A stretch of DNA of 64,000 bases from Cryptomeria japonica (Eukaryota; Streptophyta; Pinopsida; Cupressales; Cupressaceae): positions 208,923,190 through 208,987,189 of the forward strand of contig NC_081409.1 in the NCBI RefSeq assembly GCF_030272615.1, given 5' to 3'. A program made the position numbers and the translations under genes. Below the pieces are notes generated by a model. That model was not told the DNA's origin and did not search any database. It was given only the letters and a program-made list of their open reading frames with translations. Position 1 is the stretch's first letter. Each line of letters begins with the position of its first letter. Positions 11,532 to 23,876 of the stretch are shown piece by piece.

Positions 11532-14500
11532 CTAGTTCACAACAAGAGGGGCAATTACCCCTAACTTCTCTCTCAGATATACAAATGTATTTGCAGGCAA
11601 AGGCTTCATGAAGGTATCTGCAATCTATTCCTTTGTAGATACATACTCCAATCTGACTTCTTTCTCATTCACCTTCTCTCTCAAGAAATGAAACTTGATT
11701 GATATATGTTTTGTCTTAGAGTGAAACACCGGATTCTTAGAAATATTGATAGCACTTGAATTGCCACAATATATAATAGTAGGCTCAATATAGACAACTC
11801 TAATATCCTTCAACATCTGCTTCATCCAAATTACCTGATTACAGATGCTAGCAACATCAATGTATTCAACATCTGCAATAGATAAAGAAATAGCATCATG
11901 CTTCTTAGTTGCCCAAGAAATCAACTTATTTCCCAAAAAGAATGATCCACCGGTCATCAACATCACCTGCCCAATCAACATATGTAAAAGCACTCAAAAT
12001 GAAATCATCATTCTTTGGTGACCACAAACCATAATCAACTGTTTCCTTCAAATATTTGAATATCCTCTTCACAACAATAACATGAATTTCCATATAATCA
12101 ACCTGGAATATTGCAACAAGACATACAACATTCATAATGTCAGGCCTAGTTTGAGTCAAATATAACAGTCCACCAATCATAGATCTATATAGGGCCCGAT
12201 TAGCATTCGAAGATTCATCATCTTTTGTTATCTTGCATCTAGTTATCATAGGAGGTCCAATACGTTTGGAATCATCTAACCCAAACTTCTTTAGTAATTC
12301 CTTCACATACTTTGATTGAGATATGAAAATGCCTTTATCATTCTGTGTAATTTTCAATCCCAGGAAGAATTTCATCTCTCCTATCATAGACATCTCAAAC
12401 TCATTTTGCATATCATCAACAAACTTCTTGCTCAAATCATCATCTCCTCGAAAAATAATATCATCAACAAAGACTTCAAAAATCAAAATATTATCATTAT
12501 CAATCTTGAAGTATAAGTTACTTTTAGTAGTACCTTTACAGAATCCCAACTTCATTAAATACCTGTCCAATTTGGCGTACCAAGCTCTAGGGGCTTGTTT
12601 AAGTTCTTACAATGCTTTCTTCAATCTACATACCATGTCTCCTTTATTTGTCAGTAAAAATCCATCCAATTTCTCAGCGTAGACTTCCTCTTCCAATTCA
12701 CCATTCAAAAAGGCTGACTTCACATCCATCTGATATACCTTGATTTTCATATGAGCAACATATGCAAGAAATAATCTAACAGCTTCAATTCTAGCTACCA
12801 TAGCAAAAGTCTCCTCAAAATCAATACCTTTCATTTGTGAATATCCTTTACATACCAGTTTTGATTTGTTTCTAACAACTTCTCCATCTTCATTTAGTTT
12901 ATTCTTGAGCACCCATTTGGTACCAATTACATTCTTGTCTTTAGGTCTAGGAGCAAGTTCCTGTGTATTGTTCTTCTCAATTTGATTTAACTCTTCTTCC
13001 ATGGCTTTTACCCAATTTTCATCTTTACAAGCTTCTGCAACATCTTTAGGCTCAATTTTGGAAATCAAAGATGTCTCTTCAACAACAATTCCTCTCCTAG
13101 TTATCACACCTTTATTTTTATCACCAAAATCTGATTCTCTGAATGATTTAATCTTACATACTTGGGGGTCTTCTGATTATTTTGATTCTTAGTCTCTTTA
13201 ACTTCTTCACCATCAGAAACATATGGATTTATTGACTCTACCAGATCACTCTATTTCACGCTCGGAGTCTACACTTGCTTTGAAGTAATATCCCGATCAT
13301 CAGATTCATATCCGCATGTTCTGATTTGCTTCTCATGATACTCATCAACCTTCACATTCACACTTTCCACTATTTTTCTCAGTCTTTTGTTGTAGCACCG
13401 GTAGGCCTTGCTCTTAGTAGAATATCCCAAAAACATTCTTTCATCACATCTTGCATCAAATTTTCCTATATCCTCATCTCTTTTGATATAACACTTGCTT
13501 CTGAAGATTCTCAAATATATAATTGTAGGAACATGACCAAACCATAACTCATAATGGGTCTTATCGGAATCACCTTTTATATGCACCTGGTTGAATGTGT
13601 ACACATAAGTGCTAACAACTTCTCTCCAATAGATATGCAAAACATTTCTTTCAATCATCATAGTTCTAGCAACATCCAAAACTATTATGTTCTTCCTTTC
13701 AACAAATCCATTCTGCTGAGGGGTTCGTGGAGCAGATAACTATCTCTGAGTTCCATGCTCTTCACAAAAAGGAATTAAACTCACTGGAAGTGAATTCTCT
13801 TCCTTTGTCAGACCTTAGACACTTCAGCTTCAATCTTGTCTTTGTGTCCACTCTAGCTTTGAATATTTTGAATTTCTCCAGTGCTTTAGATTTCTCCCTT
13901 AGAAAAGTGACCCGCTCATTCTAGAATAGTCATCAACCAGCAACATAAAGTATCTGTCACCTTGCAAGCTTTTCACCCTAGAAGGTCCACATAAATAAGT
14001 ATGCAAAAGATCTAATAACCCATTAGATGTATACATATTGCTCTTTAATGAAATTTTTGTTGTCTTTCCCAATTGATATTCTTTACACACTGAATTAATA
14101 GGCTTCACTATCTTAGAAAAATCTCTAACAACTTGAGTAGAACTTATCTTAATCATGCAATCAAAATTAACATGAAACATCCTCCTATGACACAACCAAC
14201 TTTCATCAATCTGAGCAATCAAGCAACTTTTCTCACTAGCATTCAGATGAAAGATATTACCTTTAGTTTTAGTTCTTGATGCAATTTATATACTAGAGCT
14301 ATTCAAGTTCTTACATTTCCCATTCTTGAATTTTAAATCATATCCCTTATCAACCATCTGTCCAACACTCAAAAGATTATGCTTCGAATCTTCAACATAT
14401 AAAACATTATCAGTATTATGCTTACCATCAAGAGAAATATAACATCTATCATAGATTAAACAAGCTTTGTTGTCTCCAAATGTTACCACACCACCATGAT

Positions 14501-15647
14501 ACTTCTCCATATTAAAAAATTTACCTTTATCACCTATCATGTGATGTGAACAACCACTGTCAATCACCCATTCATCTTTCTCTTCAACAATGCAACTTGT
14601 AGAATCAACAGGTACCATATCATCTTCCTTGATAGCAATGAACACAAATTCATCTTCTGAATTCCCTTTCTCAGACTCATCATCTGTCACACCTTCATCA
14701 ATAGCATAATAACATTTCTTCAGATATCTATACCTGTGATTGGGCTTGTAAGGATTATCATACTTTGACACTCTTTTTGCTCTTTCAAGACACCTAGAAG
14801 AAAAATGTTCTATCTTATTGCATGAAAATCATTTCAAAGGTAACTTCCCTTCATACTTGCCTGATCCCTTAGGCAATCTTCTAGCAATAAGTGCTTCAAG
14901 CTCTTCCAATTCTCTTTCTTGTTCTTCCAAATCTCTCATTTCCCTTTCATATCTGGAAACCCTAGTTGAACTCTCTCTCGGATCATACTTCTTCTTCCTG
15001 GGTATAGTAGCTTTAAATGTAGTCTCAGCTTTGCCATGTGATTCACCAAGTTCACTCAATTCAAAAGCAACAAGCTTACCAACCAACATATCTCTTGTCA
15101 TAGTTGCCACGGTCTGGATCTCATTAATAACAACAACTTTGTGTTTGTAAGCAGAAGGCAAGGATCTCAACACTTTAGCTACAATCTCATATTCTTCAAG
15201 GAATCCACTGACACATATGATGTTTAGTACAAGATCATTCACTTTAGCCATAAAGGATGAAATATTCTCATCTTCTCCCATTCTCAACAACCCATACTTT
15301 CCATTCAAACTCAATAATTTAGCAGCTTGCACATGTTTATCTCCTTCATACAGGGTTTCTAGCTTCTCCCAAATCTCATGAGAAGTCTGCAATCCAATCA
15401 CATTAGTCATATCTACATCAGTCAAGGCACTTAGCAATTCTTCTTTAGCTCTTATATTATGTTCAACATCCTTGATCTTAGCTGCAGTAACATGACCATT
15501 TTGAGGAACATTCTAGACATTCTTTGTGATCTTCCAATAATCTTCTCCAACACATTTCAAGTGACACTCCATCCAGTCCTTCCATATAGTGTAATTTGTT
15601 CCATCAAATCTTAGACTCGCTTTCTTGAAAACAACAATTTTCATCAT
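11532..15647 (-). pseudogene. Element A gag-pol polyprotein, broken
   Basis: Copia polyprotein from ATG-ATG at 15647 to TAG at 11532. Gag: FDGTNYTIWKDWMECHL, then GEDENISSFMAKVNDLVLN, then a coiled-coil-like Glu-rich stretch. A stop near 14829 falls at the first Cys of the zinc knuckle. Protease is WVIDSGCSHHM, with an intact DSG. Pre-integrase reads SWLCHRRMFHVNFDC; the integrase core includes LLVDDYSRM. Reverse transcriptase includes [16 protein letters not shown] and a catalytic block FVDDIIF in place of YVDD. A stop interrupts LYGLKQAP. RNase H begins WAGDVDDR, then shifts frame near 11950 where KST-type residues are deleted. KE-stop at 11625 replaces KEQIAD (CAG to TAG). Not functional. 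Confidence 0.9.
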
Positions 15648-15686
15648 GAATATCCTCAAGTGGTTAAGCTCCTTCTACAGGATCAA

Positions 15687-15698
15687 GCTCTGATACCA
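15687..15698 (-). other. Primer-binding site of element A (initiator tRNA-Met)
   Basis: On the minus strand TGGTATCAGAGC follows the 5' LTR end (..CCAACA) by two bases. This is the usual complement of plant initiator tRNA-Met in Copia elements. Confidence 0.9.
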
Positions 15699-15700
15699 AT

Positions 15701-17197
15701 TGTTGGCAACAAAAATGCAAGAAAACTGAGAGGGGGGTGAATTAGTTTTCACCAAACTTAATCAAATTAACTCCAACTTCAGATCTGATAAAAAACAACA
15801 ATAGAAAAGATAAACACCACATCAACTAAACACATAACACATAATTTTTTGTCGTGGAAAACCTGGTTAAGGGAAAAACCACGGTGGGAACCTACCCACA
15901 ATATAATGATACTCTGCAGTTGTATGTGTAAATATTACAATGGGGAATGCACATGCATTCAGACACACTGCCTAGAGCTCACTGCTCAAAACAACAAAGG
16001 GCTACAACCTTGGGAAGGCTCACTGCCTTACAAAGATCAGACAATAATCCAAATTACATGAACTGAAAGAATAGCATCACCAAATGTCTAATCACAGTTC
16101 AGGTTAAGCACATTGTATGCATTGCAACACTTCTTTGCTCTTCCAAACACTTCCAAAAAATCAATTCACTTGTTTGCACATACAACACTCTCAAAGAACA
16201 CATAAACAATCGAGAACATACATGTTACATGATTACAACACTTATTTATACAAATCACCAACCTTAATCTCAAGGTCGACTCAACACAGAAGACCTAATT
16301 ACAAAATTACATCACACGATACATAAATCAATATGAAGACCAATACAATATCGGTAAGGACATAACATGGATCCAAATCAAAACCTCGAACACGCAACAC
16401 CATGAAATATATTTCCAAGATCATTCACAACATGCAAGAACCATTGGGTCGGACAGAAAGTCATATAACATGAAGAATACCACTAGGCCAATAAAATATT
16501 TAATAACGCGCACCACAATCAATGCGGGCCACTAACACGCATAGAACATGATCGAAGAACATCAACAAGCAATGTTAATTCCTCTTCAACAACTGTAACA
16601 ACTTAGATAACTAGAATCACCAATATTTCATCACTAAAGCTCAAGAACATGAACAACAAAGTGAACGATACGCTTGTGAAGTTCCAAATCATGAACCACT
16701 TGAACTGAGGACACACATGAATGTCCCAAACACTCTCCAAAATCCACACAACATAAAGATGTTACAAGTGTGGTTGTCGTTGCACCAAAACATTGACCTG
16801 TTAATACCCGATACAAGCACTAGACTTATAGAATCCACATGAGGCAGTTAAGTCATGTCACAAACCTGAGCGCTACACTACACAACACAAGGAGACCAAG
16901 GGCACACACCTTGCAACAAAAGAATCAATTCTGGAGCAATACAAACCTGAAATCACAACTCTGCAATATAGAACCACCAAAAAATGAATCATCCATCGAA
17001 TCACATAATTCGATCAAATCACCTTCTAGAACACTGAAACTCATTGAATCAACTAGAGATAAGTATCTCAAAACCCATTAATTCGCATCAACACATCTGC
17101 AACCAAACCAACTCTCTGCAATATCGAAGCACAAGAAACACAAAAATGTATTGATATCAATGACAACATCACATTTGAACAACTCTAATATCCAACA
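15701..17197 (-). repeat. 5' LTR of element A, with internal insertion
   Basis: 1497 bp, or about 1333 bp without the inserted 159-bp unit and its duplicated 5 bp. Termini are TGTTGGCAAC and ATATCCAACA on the plus strand. A probable TATA box on the minus strand is GTATAAATAAG at 16241-16251; the same motif occurs at the equivalent place in D. The TTAACCAGGTTTTCC-type block lies at 15853-15890. Confidence 0.9.
16760..16918. mobile_element. 159-bp TG...CA mini-insertion (solo mini-LTR or MITE-like)
   Basis: This segment is absent from the 3' LTR of A, which reads straight across the site (CATAAAGAATCAAT). It starts TGTTACAAGTGTGG and ends CACACCTTGCAACA, so its ends form an imperfect inverted repeat (TGTTRCAAG..GTGTG). 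It is flanked by AAAGA direct repeats at 16755-16759 and 16919-16923. TG...CA ends with a 5-bp duplication fit integrase-mediated LTR insertion. The size suits the solo LTR of a very small retrotransposon (TRIM/SMART type). A small TIR element is the alternative. Confidence 0.75.
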
Positions 17198-17202
17198 TAA
17201 AG
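17198..17202. other. Target-site duplication of element A, right copy (TAAAG)
   Basis: Matches GAAAG at 9839-9843 with one substitution. Confidence 0.75.
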
Positions 17203-19693
17203 GAGTACTCGTCCACTGGATTACTAGATTTGATTCACACAAATCTTTGTGGTCCAACTCGGACAAGAAGCTTGCAAGGTGAGGGGTAATTCATGTTATT
17301 GATTGATGATTATTCTATAATGACTTGGGTTGCATTTCTCAGAGAAAAATATGAAGCATTAGAAAAGTTCAATATATTCAAGACAAAAGTTGAGAATGAA
17401 GTTGCCAAGAAAATCAAGCGTTTAAGGTTTGACAGAGGAGGAGAATTCATCTCAAACGAGTTCAATGACTTTTGTGAAAAGCATGGCATCAAAAGATAGT
17501 TATCAGCCCCTTAGACACCTCAATAGAATGGTGTAGTAGAAATAATGAACCAAACTATACAAAAAGCAACCAGAACCATGATAAAAGGTGCAAAGTTACC
17601 CGAAGTCTGTTGGAAAGAAGCAATTCATATAGCAGCATACACACTCAACAAAATTATGTATCAGAGGAAGTATGGCAAGAAATCTTATGAACTATGGTAT
17701 GGCAGAACTCCGACAATAAAATATTTAAAAGTTTTTGGAAGCAAGTTCTACATTAGGAGAGATGAAGATAAGAGCTTGGAAAGTTTGACAGTAGAACAAA
17801 TGAAGACATATTCTTGGGTTACTCAACAAAGAGAAAGACATATTGATGTTTTAACAAAAGATTGAATAAATTTATTGAAAGTTCAAGTGTAAAGGTTGAT
17901 GAGAATGCTTCAAAAGTGCCAGAAATTGCAACAAGATATGACTCAGATGAGTCTAGAGAAAAGAAAAGAAGGAAGAAACCAGGAGTGAAGAACATAAAGA
18001 TCAGGATGCTCTCGCATCTACATCCAAGACTCCAAGGTATGTCAAGAAAAATCACTCAGAAGAACAAATCATTGGAGACAAGAGCAAAGGAGTTATCACA
18101 AGAAGCAAAGCAACACAAGAACATGTCTTACTGTGTTTGCTATCTGAAACTGAGCCAAAGATAGTAGAAGAAGCTTGCAAAGATCAGAACTAGATGAAGG
18201 CAATGAAAGAGGAACTAGATCAGATTGAGAAAAACCAGACATGGGAGTTAGCTAGTAGATCGAAAGACAAGAATGTGATTGGTACTAAATGGACTGTATT
18301 CTGGAACAAGCTAGATGAAGATGGAAAGGTAGCAAGGAATAAAGAAAGGTTGGTTTGCAAAGGATACACTTGGATTGAAGGCATTGATTTTGATGAAACT
18401 TATGCCTCTATTGCAAGAATGAAGGCAATCCAGATGTTCCTAGTAGTTGTAACATTCAAAGATTTCAAAGTCTATCAGATGGATGTGAAATCAACATTTC
18501 TGAATGGAGAATTAAAAGAAGAAGTTTACATTGAACAACCAGAAGGATTCAAGTTGAAGGATGATCTAAACATTATTTGTAGATTAAAAAAAGACTTTGT
18601 ATGGACTAAAACAAGCTCCTAGAGCTTCGTATGGGAGGCTAGACAAGTATTTAACTGATCAAGGATTTCAGAAGGGTTCAATGGATAGTACTTGTACTTC
18701 AAGAAATAATCAGGTAAAATTATGACTGTGGTAGTGTATGTTGATGATATAACCTTTGGAGGAAATGAAGTTATGTGCAGGAAATTTGTTGTTGAGATGC
18801 AAAAAGAATTTGTGATGTACATGTTCGGTGAGTTGATTTTTTTTCTTGGATTGCAAGATAATTAGAATGATAAAGGAATTTTCATTTCTCATTCTAAGTA
18901 TGCCAAAGATTTGTTGAAGGAGTTTGGGTTGGAGAATTCCAAACCGGTGTGTACACCTATGACTATTGGATGCAAGTTAACTAAGGATGATAATAAATCA
19001 CGTAAGGCAGATGCAAGTCGGTATAGGTCAATGATTGGAGGACTGTTGTATTTGACTGCTACCAGACCAGATATCATGTATGCAGTATGCTTGGCAACAA
19101 GGTTTCAACAAGAACCGAAAGAATCACATGTTGTGGTAGTAAAGTGGATCTTCAGATATCTTAAAGGTATAGAAGAGTTTGGTCTGTGGTATCCCATAAA
19201 TTTAGACTTTAACCTTACAACTTAGATAGATGCAGACTGGGCTGGAAGTGTTGATGACAGGAAAATCCCAAGTGAAGGAGCATTCTTTCTTGACTCTCGG
19301 TTAGTTGCTTGGTCAAGCAAAAAGCAAGATTTTGTGTCCTTATCTACAACAGAGGCATAGTACATTACAGCATCCTATTGTTGCACTCAAAGTTTATGGA
19401 TGAAGCAAAATTTGAAGGACATTGGTGTGAAATTTGATGACCCCATTCCAATCATGTGTGATAATACTAGGGCAATAAACATTTTCAAGAATCTAGTACA
19501 ACATTCCAAAACAAATCATATATCTATCAGGTATCACTTCTTGAGGGAGAAATTTCTAGATAATAAGGTCAAACTTGAGTGTGTGCCCACAAAAGAATAG
19601 ATTGCATATATTTTCACAAAAGCATTGTGCAAAGATACTTTTGAGTATCTCCGATAGAAGTTAGGGGTATTACCCCCTACTAGTTTCAACTAA
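17203..19693 (+). pseudogene. Copia element C, right part: integrase, reverse transcriptase, RNase H
   Basis: Continuation of element C after insertion of A. Integrase starts GLLDLIHTNLCGP (the catalytic Asp of HTDLCGP is Asn) and continues LIDDYSIMTWVAFLREK. The second Asp is in RFDRGGEFIS and the Glu in GVVEIMN. Stops interrupt at KR-stop near 17497 and in the PQ-stop-NG motif. Reverse transcriptase has [15 protein letters not shown] and an intact VVYVDDITFGG at about 18735, with frameshifts around 18610-18700. RNase H reads DADWAGSVDDR, then a shifted KIPSEG, then HFLREKFLDNKVKLE. KE-stop near 19600 replaces KEQ. The likely natural end is TAA at 19691. Inactive. Confidence 0.9.
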
Positions 19694-19756
19694 TGTGCAT
19701 TGGTCTAGTGAGCAACATGTACATTCTTTTTTGGATCAATGTTGATGTGCTTCCTG

Positions 19757-19911
19757 TTAGGGGGAGCAGGAGTGAGTTTCTCAGGGGGAGTTTTGACCAC
19801 CTTTGTCATTGATGTCAAAGGGAGAGAGAGAGATGGTTGTGCACTCAATGATGATATTTTGGTTTCCATATTATTATTGGTGGATGTTTCCATCAATTAT
19901 GAAGGGGAGAT
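19757..19911 (+). other. Polypurine tract cluster of element C
   Basis: Purine runs TTAGGGGGAGC (19757), CAGGGGGAG (19782), CAAAGGGAGAGAG (19815) and GAAGGGGAGAT (19901-19911). The last one abuts the LTR start. Confidence 0.6.
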
Positions 19912-20859
19912 TATTAGCATTGCATTATGTGTTGTCATTGATGTCAAATCCTTTGGTCTGAATTAAGTCCGTATGTGGTATGATGAGCAAGAGTGTTCGA
20001 TTTAGGTATATTGTGCACTTGAAGATTTCTTGATTTCACTGGATGCGTTTGATATCTTGAAAGATGTTTCTCTGTATTATTGTTGGGTCCGAAGTGGTCC
20101 AGAGCTCGAGGCCTTAGATCAGGTATTGAGATTGCATAGTGTGCAGATACGTTTTAGGTCCGACCTTGGTGTTTTATGTAGTGTGTTGATATGTTTGAGG
20201 AGGAATGGTGTGATATGGTTCACTTTTCATTACTTGCCACCACTAGAATGATTAGTGGATACCTATTTTAGATCCATGTTCAACCGACATTGAAAATTAT
20301 AGTTTTTAGAGACAGTATATATAGGAGCTTGATTTGATGATTCTAAGTGTGGCCTTTTGTGCTGAAGGCATGCGAGATTGAAGGAATCCAATGATTGTGT
20401 GAGATATTTACCAGAAGTAGGTCCGACAGTATAGATTGTTTTTTTCTTGTGGTGGATTCTCTTTGTCTTTCTTTCTTCTTCGACAATGAGTCTTTCATGA
20501 CAATGAGCCCATCTGTAGAGAGCATATTAGCAGTGAACCTTTCAAGACAGTGAGCCCATCTGTAGAGAGCATATTAGCAGTGAACCTTTCAAGACAATGA
20601 CCCCATCAGCAGTGAGCCACCCATTGTTAAAATAACCTTAACCGATGTTTATACATTGAGAATTGACATTCTTTGTGGATTTTCCCTTCTTGGGTTTTCC
20701 ACATAAATTCTGGTGTCTCTTGTGTCTAATTTTAATTCTACATGCATTTTTTAATTCTATTAATTCTTCTTAATATTCCAGACATGTGCATTAAGGTTAA
20801 AATTGTTAAATCTGTTGTCAATTGATTTACCCCCCTCTCAGTTTCCTGGATATTCAACA
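19912..20859 (+). repeat. 3' LTR of element C
   Basis: About 948 bp. It follows GGGGAGAT and starts TATTAGCATT, where TG is expected, so the terminal G looks mutated. It ends TATTCAACA after the CCCCCCTCTCAGTTTCC block shared with A, D and F. A TATA-like GTATATATAGG sits at 20315-20325. No 5' LTR for C is present in the window, and bounds are by analogy. Confidence 0.7.
20499..20640 (+). repeat. 47-bp tandem repeat inside the LTR of C
   Basis: Two complete units and one partial unit start at 20499, 20546 and 20593. Each begins GACARTGAGCCCATC and ends AGTGAACCTTTCAA. The third diverges after CCCCATCAGCAGTGAGCC. It lies downstream of the TATA-like site, so probably within the transcribed leader. 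Confidence 0.8.
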
Positions 20860-21480
20860 TAAATTACCAAGTCTAAAAGAGGTTGTAAACAAGGATACAC
20901 ACCTATTGTATAATAGAGAATCCTTGAGCAAACGACAACTTCACACAAGGAATGACATCAAATCATAAGCAAACACCACTCAACAAAGAAAAAGTGGATC
21001 CTTAGAAAGGATAGGAAAGATCAACGCCCCTCGTGTGTAGGGACAATGGGAATAACTACACAATCTCTAAGGAGAGATTAAACATAAGAAAATTCACAAT
21101 ACATGAAGGAATATTCAATGCAGGAAAAGACATTAAGATATGTAAAATGCAACTCTAAAGAAGAGGTAATCTTCAAAGAGATAAGAAAAAAATTAGATGA
21201 AGGGTCACAAACACCCCTAAGGAGAGATAAATCATAAGAGACATACCATTCTATTTAAGAAAGGACATCAAAGTATGAAAAATGCAACCCCTAAAAGAGA
21301 ATAGTGAAACTTTGTATAAAGAGAAGAAATAACATAGAGGCAAGAATGAATTATGCTACTCACCCAAGCCTATTATATTTGAAATAGCATCACCTCTTAT
21401 GAAAAAGAGCCCCCAAATAAGTCAACTAATAGTGCCATAGGGTTAGGAGAAACATGGAGGGTGAATAGAGTGCTAAGGCA
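20860..21480 (-). other. Flank of Gypsy remnant G, no coding region recognised
   Basis: Purine-rich, low-complexity sequence with recurring CTAAGGAGAGA(T) motifs (about 21066 and 21220). It follows the end of element C and precedes the readable gag of G. No gene is seen. Confidence 0.45.
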
Positions 21481-22268
21481 CTACCTCTTCACCAAGGAAG
21501 AGTGCAATATTAGTTGTAGGAGATATATGTGAGCCCTATCATATAGGTCTTGAACAAAAGTTTTAAATGCTTTACATTTTCCAAGAGAATGAGAATAACC
21601 ATGATGAAAAAGACAATGTGCATCACCTTCCTTATGCTTAGAATTGTATTTAATTTTAATGAAAGGAAAGACAACATTCTTATCATACTTCAATCTCCAA
21701 AAGATTGTAGTAGCTAATTTCTCTTGGTCATCAATAGGAGTAGGTCTTGTCTCTTGTGATTTTAGACAAGGATGGTTAGAAGAATATGGAATGTCATTTG
21801 TGATTTTAATAGTTCCATTATCAACTAGTTCTTGAATATTTTTTTGAAAATTCAAACAAGCATTAGCATGATGATCACGAGTTTGATGATATGAACAAAA
21901 ATGAGTGTTGGAAGAAGAAGCAACCTTAAAGATGGATAATAAGTCTTATGTATTGCAAGATAATCCTTAAAGTTTTGAATTATAAGGAGATCATCTATAG
22001 GTAAATCATGATAATGTCCTAGCCCTTCAGTAGTAATTTGTGTAGGAGGGTTTATAAGGAATCTAATTCCTTGTTCAAATTTTCCAAGTCCTTGTCCTCC
22101 AAAACCTTGTTTTTATATTATTTTATAGCCACTCCTATAAGAGCTTTTTAATTAAGAAGGAGGAAGATTATAATGAATCTTGCTAAAATTTGTAGTGTAA
22201 GTATATTTTGAAGGAACAAAAGACAAAGTAGATGAAGAAGGAATATCTTGTGTAGGAAGATTGTTCTT
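21481..22268 (-). pseudogene. Ty3/Gypsy gag-protease region (remnant G), 3' part
   Basis: Decayed Gypsy polyprotein on the minus strand, read from right to left. A G-patch-like segment, QGFGGQGLGKFEQGI (about 22055-22115), comes first. Two knuckle-like motifs with His in the second ligand place follow: CSYHQTRDHHANAC at about 21855-21897 and CLFHHGYSHSLGKC at about 21560-21625. Each fits C-x2-H-x4-H-x4-C. The second is followed by KAFKTFVQDLYDRA, the arrangement typical of plant Gypsy gag (Tat-like lineages). A frameshift lies near 21900. The upstream part of this protein is at 36834-37430, separated by element D. Lineage is inference; no reverse transcriptase is present. Confidence 0.7.
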
Positions 22269-22273
22269 TCTAT
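22269..22273. other. Target-site duplication of element D, left copy (TCTAT)
   Basis: A perfect copy lies at 36834-36838 directly after the CCAACA end of D. Joining the flanks gives DMHDDRKNNLPTQDI in one frame across the site. Confidence 0.9.
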
Positions 22274-23386
22274 TGTTGTATATTAGAGTTGTTGGAAGGC
22301 TTTGTTTTCATTGATGTCAACATATTCTTGTATTGTAGAGAATTGGTTTGTTGTAGAGAGTTGAGTTGGTTTGGTTGTGGATGTGTTGATGCGGATTAAT
22401 GGGTTTTGAGATACTTATCTCTAGTTGATTTAGTATGAGTTTCAGTGTTCCAGAAGGTGATTTGATCGAGTTATGTGATCCAGTGGATGATTGGTTTTTC
22501 TGTTGGTTCTGTAATGCAAAGAGTTGTGATTTCTGGATTGTATTGCTCTGGAATTGATTCATTATGTTGTGCAGATTTTAGGGAGTGTTTGGGACATTCA
22601 CGTGTCTCTTTAGTTCGGATGGTTCATGATTTGGAACTTCAAAAGCGTATCTTTCAGGTTGTTGTTGGTGTTCTTGAGCTCTGATGATGAAATGATGACG
22701 AATCTTGTTATCCGAGTTATTGCGGTTATTGTGGTGTAATTCACATTTGTTGTTGATGTTCTCTGATTGTGTTCTATGTGTTTTGGTGGTCTATGTTGAT
22801 CATGGTGCGTGTTATTGAAAATTTTATTGGTCCAGTGGTATTCTTTGTGTTATGCAACATATTCAGTGGTTTAGCATGTTGTAGATGATCTTGGTGAATT
22901 ATTTGGTGGTGTTGCATGTTTGAGGATTTGATTTGGGTCCATTCTATGTCCTTGCTAATATTGTATTGGTCTGATTATGGATTTGTATATCATGTGATGT
23001 AATTTTGTAATTAGGTCCTATGTGTTGAGCCGACCTTAAGGTTAAGGTTGATGATTTGTATAAATAAGTGTTGTGATCATGTAAATTGTGTGTCTGTGGT
23101 TGTGTCTATGATCTGTAAGATTATTGTATCTAAGAACAAGTTAATTTATCTTTCGGTGGTGGAGAAGAGCAAATAAGTGTTGTTGTGCAAACAAGGTGCT
23201 TAACCATAACTGTGATCATGCATTTGGAGATGCTATTCTTTTAGTTCATGTAATTAAGATCCCAGGGTTGTTTCCCTTTGTTTTTTTAGCAGTGAGATCT
23301 AGATAGTGTGATTTAATGCATGTGCATTCCCCATTGTAATATTTACACATACTATTGCATAGTATCATCATATTGTGGGTAGGTTC

Positions 23387-23690
23387 TGTAGGATTTGAGA
23401 AATACAAATCCACATAACCCAAAAGAAACCTGTCACAGAGAAAGAGAGAGAACGAATACAAGGGTTTTGGCTCTGACAAAGAGAAAAGATGTATTATTAG
23501 AGAAAAAATGAATCAAGAATATGAATAATACAAGAGATCAATCCTTATAAAGGAGATCAACACCAAAAGGAAAACCTAACCCTAAGGTGTGAGCATTTAA
23601 TAATTAAATATTAATTATTAAATGACTAATGTATGCATAAAGAGAAATCTTAAGAGGAGAGAAAAGTTAATTAATTACTTTACTCTAACA
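23387..23690 (-). repeat. 3' LTR of element E
   Basis: 304 bp; compared with the 5' LTR it lacks a 15-bp tandem duplication. One of the two substitutions is TTATTAG here against TTATCAG in the 5' LTR, a C-to-T difference in a CAG context. Confidence 0.95.
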
Positions 23691-23701
23691 CCCCCCCTTA
23701 A
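23691..23701 (-). other. Polypurine tract of element E
   Basis: On the minus strand CTTAAGGGGGG(G) directly precedes TGTTAGAG, the start of the 3' LTR. Unlike A, C, D and F, only one tract is seen. Confidence 0.85.
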
Positions 23702-23876
23702 GATGAGCTACAATGCAGCTACAAACAATGCAGAAGAAAGCAAAGGAACTACAATGCAAAGGAGGGTCCCGGCAACAAGGCCTGATGAGGTACCCGAATA
23801 CAAGAAAATCTCTATAAAGTGGAGTAAAGGAGAAAACCCAGTGGGAAAAAACTCCTCTCCAAAAAGAGATAAAGAA

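Larger units (their letters stand above)
9844..17197 (-). mobile_element. Copia LTR retrotransposon A, structurally complete, nested in C
   Basis: Ty1/Copia element on the minus strand. Order in the element's direction: 5' LTR (15701-17197), initiator tRNA-Met primer site, gag, protease, integrase, reverse transcriptase, RNase H, polypurine tracts, 3' LTR (9844-11186). LTR termini are TGTTGG...CCAACA. Length is about 7.2 kb after removing a 159-bp insertion in the 5' LTR. The two LTRs differ by roughly 10% by eye, so the insertion is old, and the polyprotein is broken. It shares LTR length (~1.3 kb), TATA region and protein sequence with element D, so both belong to one family. Its 3' non-coding region carries several polypurine tracts, a trait known from the Sirevirus genus; genus assignment is inference. 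Confidence 0.93.
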
